A stretch of DNA of 5,856 nucleotides from Candidatus Sulfotelmatobacter sp. (GTDB lineage Bacteria > Acidobacteriota > Terriglobia > Terriglobales > Acidobacteriaceae): contig JASIKQ010000601.1 in NCBI GenBank assembly GCA_030049565.1, forward strand, positions 1 through 5,856, given 5' to 3'. Positions 4,704 to 5,856 of the stretch are shown here, piece after piece. The notes beneath the pieces are model-generated. The model saw only the letters and a list, made by a program, of their open reading frames with translations. It was not told the origin of the DNA and did no database searches. Position 1 is the stretch's first letter, and the number at the start of each line of letters is the position of its first letter. The translations under genes were made by a program, and so were the position numbers.

Positions 4704-5856
4704 CTATGCCTGCGCGTTGACCGCCTGGCTTGCCCGCCAGGCCTCTGCGGCCGCAACCCGCTTGGATATTGCGGGATGTGAATGAAACAACACTTCCACC
4801 CACTTGGCAGGCTTGCGCTCAGCCAGATTCTGCAGCGCCAGCTTGTTCATCGACGAAATAAAGGGCTCGACCGTGGCGATAGATTCGAAGGCATAGCGGT
4901 CGGCCTGGCGCTCGTTGTAACGCGAGTAGGCATTGAGCGCGGGCATGAGCAGCAGGGAGACCACGGTCGCGGTCAATGCGAGCAACGGCAGGTTGGCGAA
5001 GTCGGAAAGCTCTTCGAACATGTGATGATCCACGGAGTAGTGGAGCACCGCATTGGCCAGCCAGAAACCAAGCAGTGTGATTCCCGCCTGCACCAGAATG
5101 CTCTTCAGAATGTGACGGTGAACATGATGGCCGAGTTCGTGGGCCAGCACGGCCTCGATTTCTTCGGGAGCGTAGTTGTCGAGCAGGGTATCGGCGAGAA
5201 TAATGCGGCGCGTGCTGCCGAGACCGGTGAGAGCGGCATTAGCCTTCCTGCTTTTTTCGGAGAGGTGCCAGCGGTAGACTCCGCGCACGTGCGTGCCGGC
5301 CCGCTCACTTAAATGAACCAGGCGCCGGCGCAGGTCTTCGTTTTCCAGCGGCTCGAACTTGTAAAAAATTGGGAAGAGCACCACAGGAGCAAGTTGCGCC
5401 ATAACAACGAATAGAGCCAGGAAGAGTGCCCAGGTCAGAATCCACCAGTGCTGCGGCCATTGCCGGATGGTGAAGTACAGCAACTCGACCACGATTCCCG
5501 CCAGCACCAGCCCAACCAGAAAACCCTTTACTTCGTCCCATAGCCAGGACCGCGGTTTCTGAGTGGACAGTTGAAAGCTGCGCTCAAGGCGGAAGCCGTA
5601 GTAATCCAGTCCAAGGCCCAGAAGTTTGCTGATCACCAACAGAAAAAACAAGTAAATGAAAACGGAGAGCGTGTAATTCTGGAAACCGCGGCGCAGGGCA
5701 AGATCGCGAAGCCAGTCTGTCCAGCCGGTGGCCAGCAGAACAATAAGAAGCGCGGCGCCTATGGCAAAATCGGCAGCGCTGAGCCAGCGATGGATTCGAT
5801 TGTAGCGGCGCGCCTCAGGCGAATCGCCTGGAGACGAGGGTGTGCTACCAGAAAAA
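4704..5856 (-). CDS. M48-family zinc metalloprotease (Ste24/CAAX protease type), 5' end outside window
   Basis: This is a membrane-embedded zinc endopeptidase of the Ste24 type (M48A). The bacterial members are thought to act on membrane or processed proteins, but their substrates are poorly known. From the first full codon at the window edge 383 residues are visible. A hydrophilic start is followed by a membrane helix (FAIGAALLIVLLA, about 30-42), then further hydrophobic segments near 69-82, 113-129 and 137-163. The zinc motif HELGHH is at 239-244 (bases 5124-5141), two more hydrophobic segments follow, and NERQADRYAF carries the third ligand E315 and D319. The conserved FHSHPAISKR lies near the C-terminus. 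A TTG at 5651 could be called as the start, but the frame continues open to 5856 and encodes the family's first membrane helix, so the gene is partial here. It converges on kdsB. Confidence 0.92.
   Translation of the reverse strand, partial: FSGSTPSSPGDSPEARRYNRIHRWLSAADFAIGAALLIVLLATGWTDWLRDLALRRGFQNYTLSVFIYLFFLLVISKLLGLGLDYYGFRLERSFQLSTQKPRSWLWDEVKGFLVGLVLAGIVVELLYFTIRQWPQHWWILTWALFLALFVVMAQLAPVVLFPIFYKFEPLENEDLRRRLVHLSERAGTHVRGVYRWHLSEKSRKANAALTGLGSTRRIILADTLLDNYAPEEIEAVLAHELGHHVHRHILKSILVQAGITLLGFWLANAVLHYSVDHHMFEELSDFANLPLLALTATVVSLLLMPALNAYSRYNERQADRYAFESIATVEPFISSMNKLALQNLAERKPAKWVEVLFHSHPAISKRVAAAEAWRASQAVNAQA

Noticed and set aside
4534..4785. Plus-strand ORF of 83 aa overlapping the kdsB stop
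   Set aside because: It runs through the intergenic repeat and into the antisense of the protease; no domain or ribosome-binding site supports it.
4782..5312. Plus-strand ORF of 176 aa opposite the M48 protease gene
   Set aside because: It is an antisense frame of a conserved protease with all its motifs on the minus strand; its His/Gln/Arg-rich composition is typical of a shadow.
1..5856. CRISPR array, rRNA or IS element
   Set aside because: No regularly spaced repeats, no rRNA-like sequence and no transposase or terminal inverted repeats were seen.

Overview
The window looks like chromosomal DNA of a diderm (Gram-negative) bacterium. It encodes KdsB, which activates KDO for lipopolysaccharide, and a Ste24-type M48 membrane protease. 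The style of the integrase, of the small cargo proteins and of the GC-rich intergenic repeat suggests Acidobacteriota, but that is an inference from style and no marker gene here proves it.

Layout: (1) 1-54, the 5' 54 nt of a CAT-anticodon tRNA (tRNA-Met type) on the minus strand, cut by the window edge. (2) 55-146, a short AT-rich spacer with small direct and inverted repeats. (3) 147-1349, a 400-aa tyrosine recombinase. (4) A leftward three-gene block from 2312 down to 1359: a RelE/HigB (Gp49-like) toxin, an XRE antitoxin and a small unrecognised ORF with its own good ribosome-binding site. (5) 2313-2411, an AT-rich divergent promoter region holding a 6-4-6 palindrome. (6) A rightward two-gene operon of unknown function at 2412-3772, a 77-aa protein overlapping a 376-aa protein by ATGA. 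(7) Core genes: kdsB (3818-4537, +), then a GC-rich repeat and a candidate terminator, then a convergent M48 protease gene (4704 to beyond 5856, -) whose frame stays open to the window edge.

The stretch from just after the tRNA to just before kdsB is best read as a small integrated island of about 3.7 kb: integrase, stabilising toxin-antitoxin module and a two-gene cargo. No convincing attL/attR pair was found. The integrase lies beside the 5' end of the tRNA rather than its 3' end, so the true borders are unsettled. The most interesting material is the unknown cargo operon (a candidate accessory or defence function, unproven), the possible third gene of the toxin-antitoxin operon, and an integrase whose second catalytic motif carries Tyr where His is usual.
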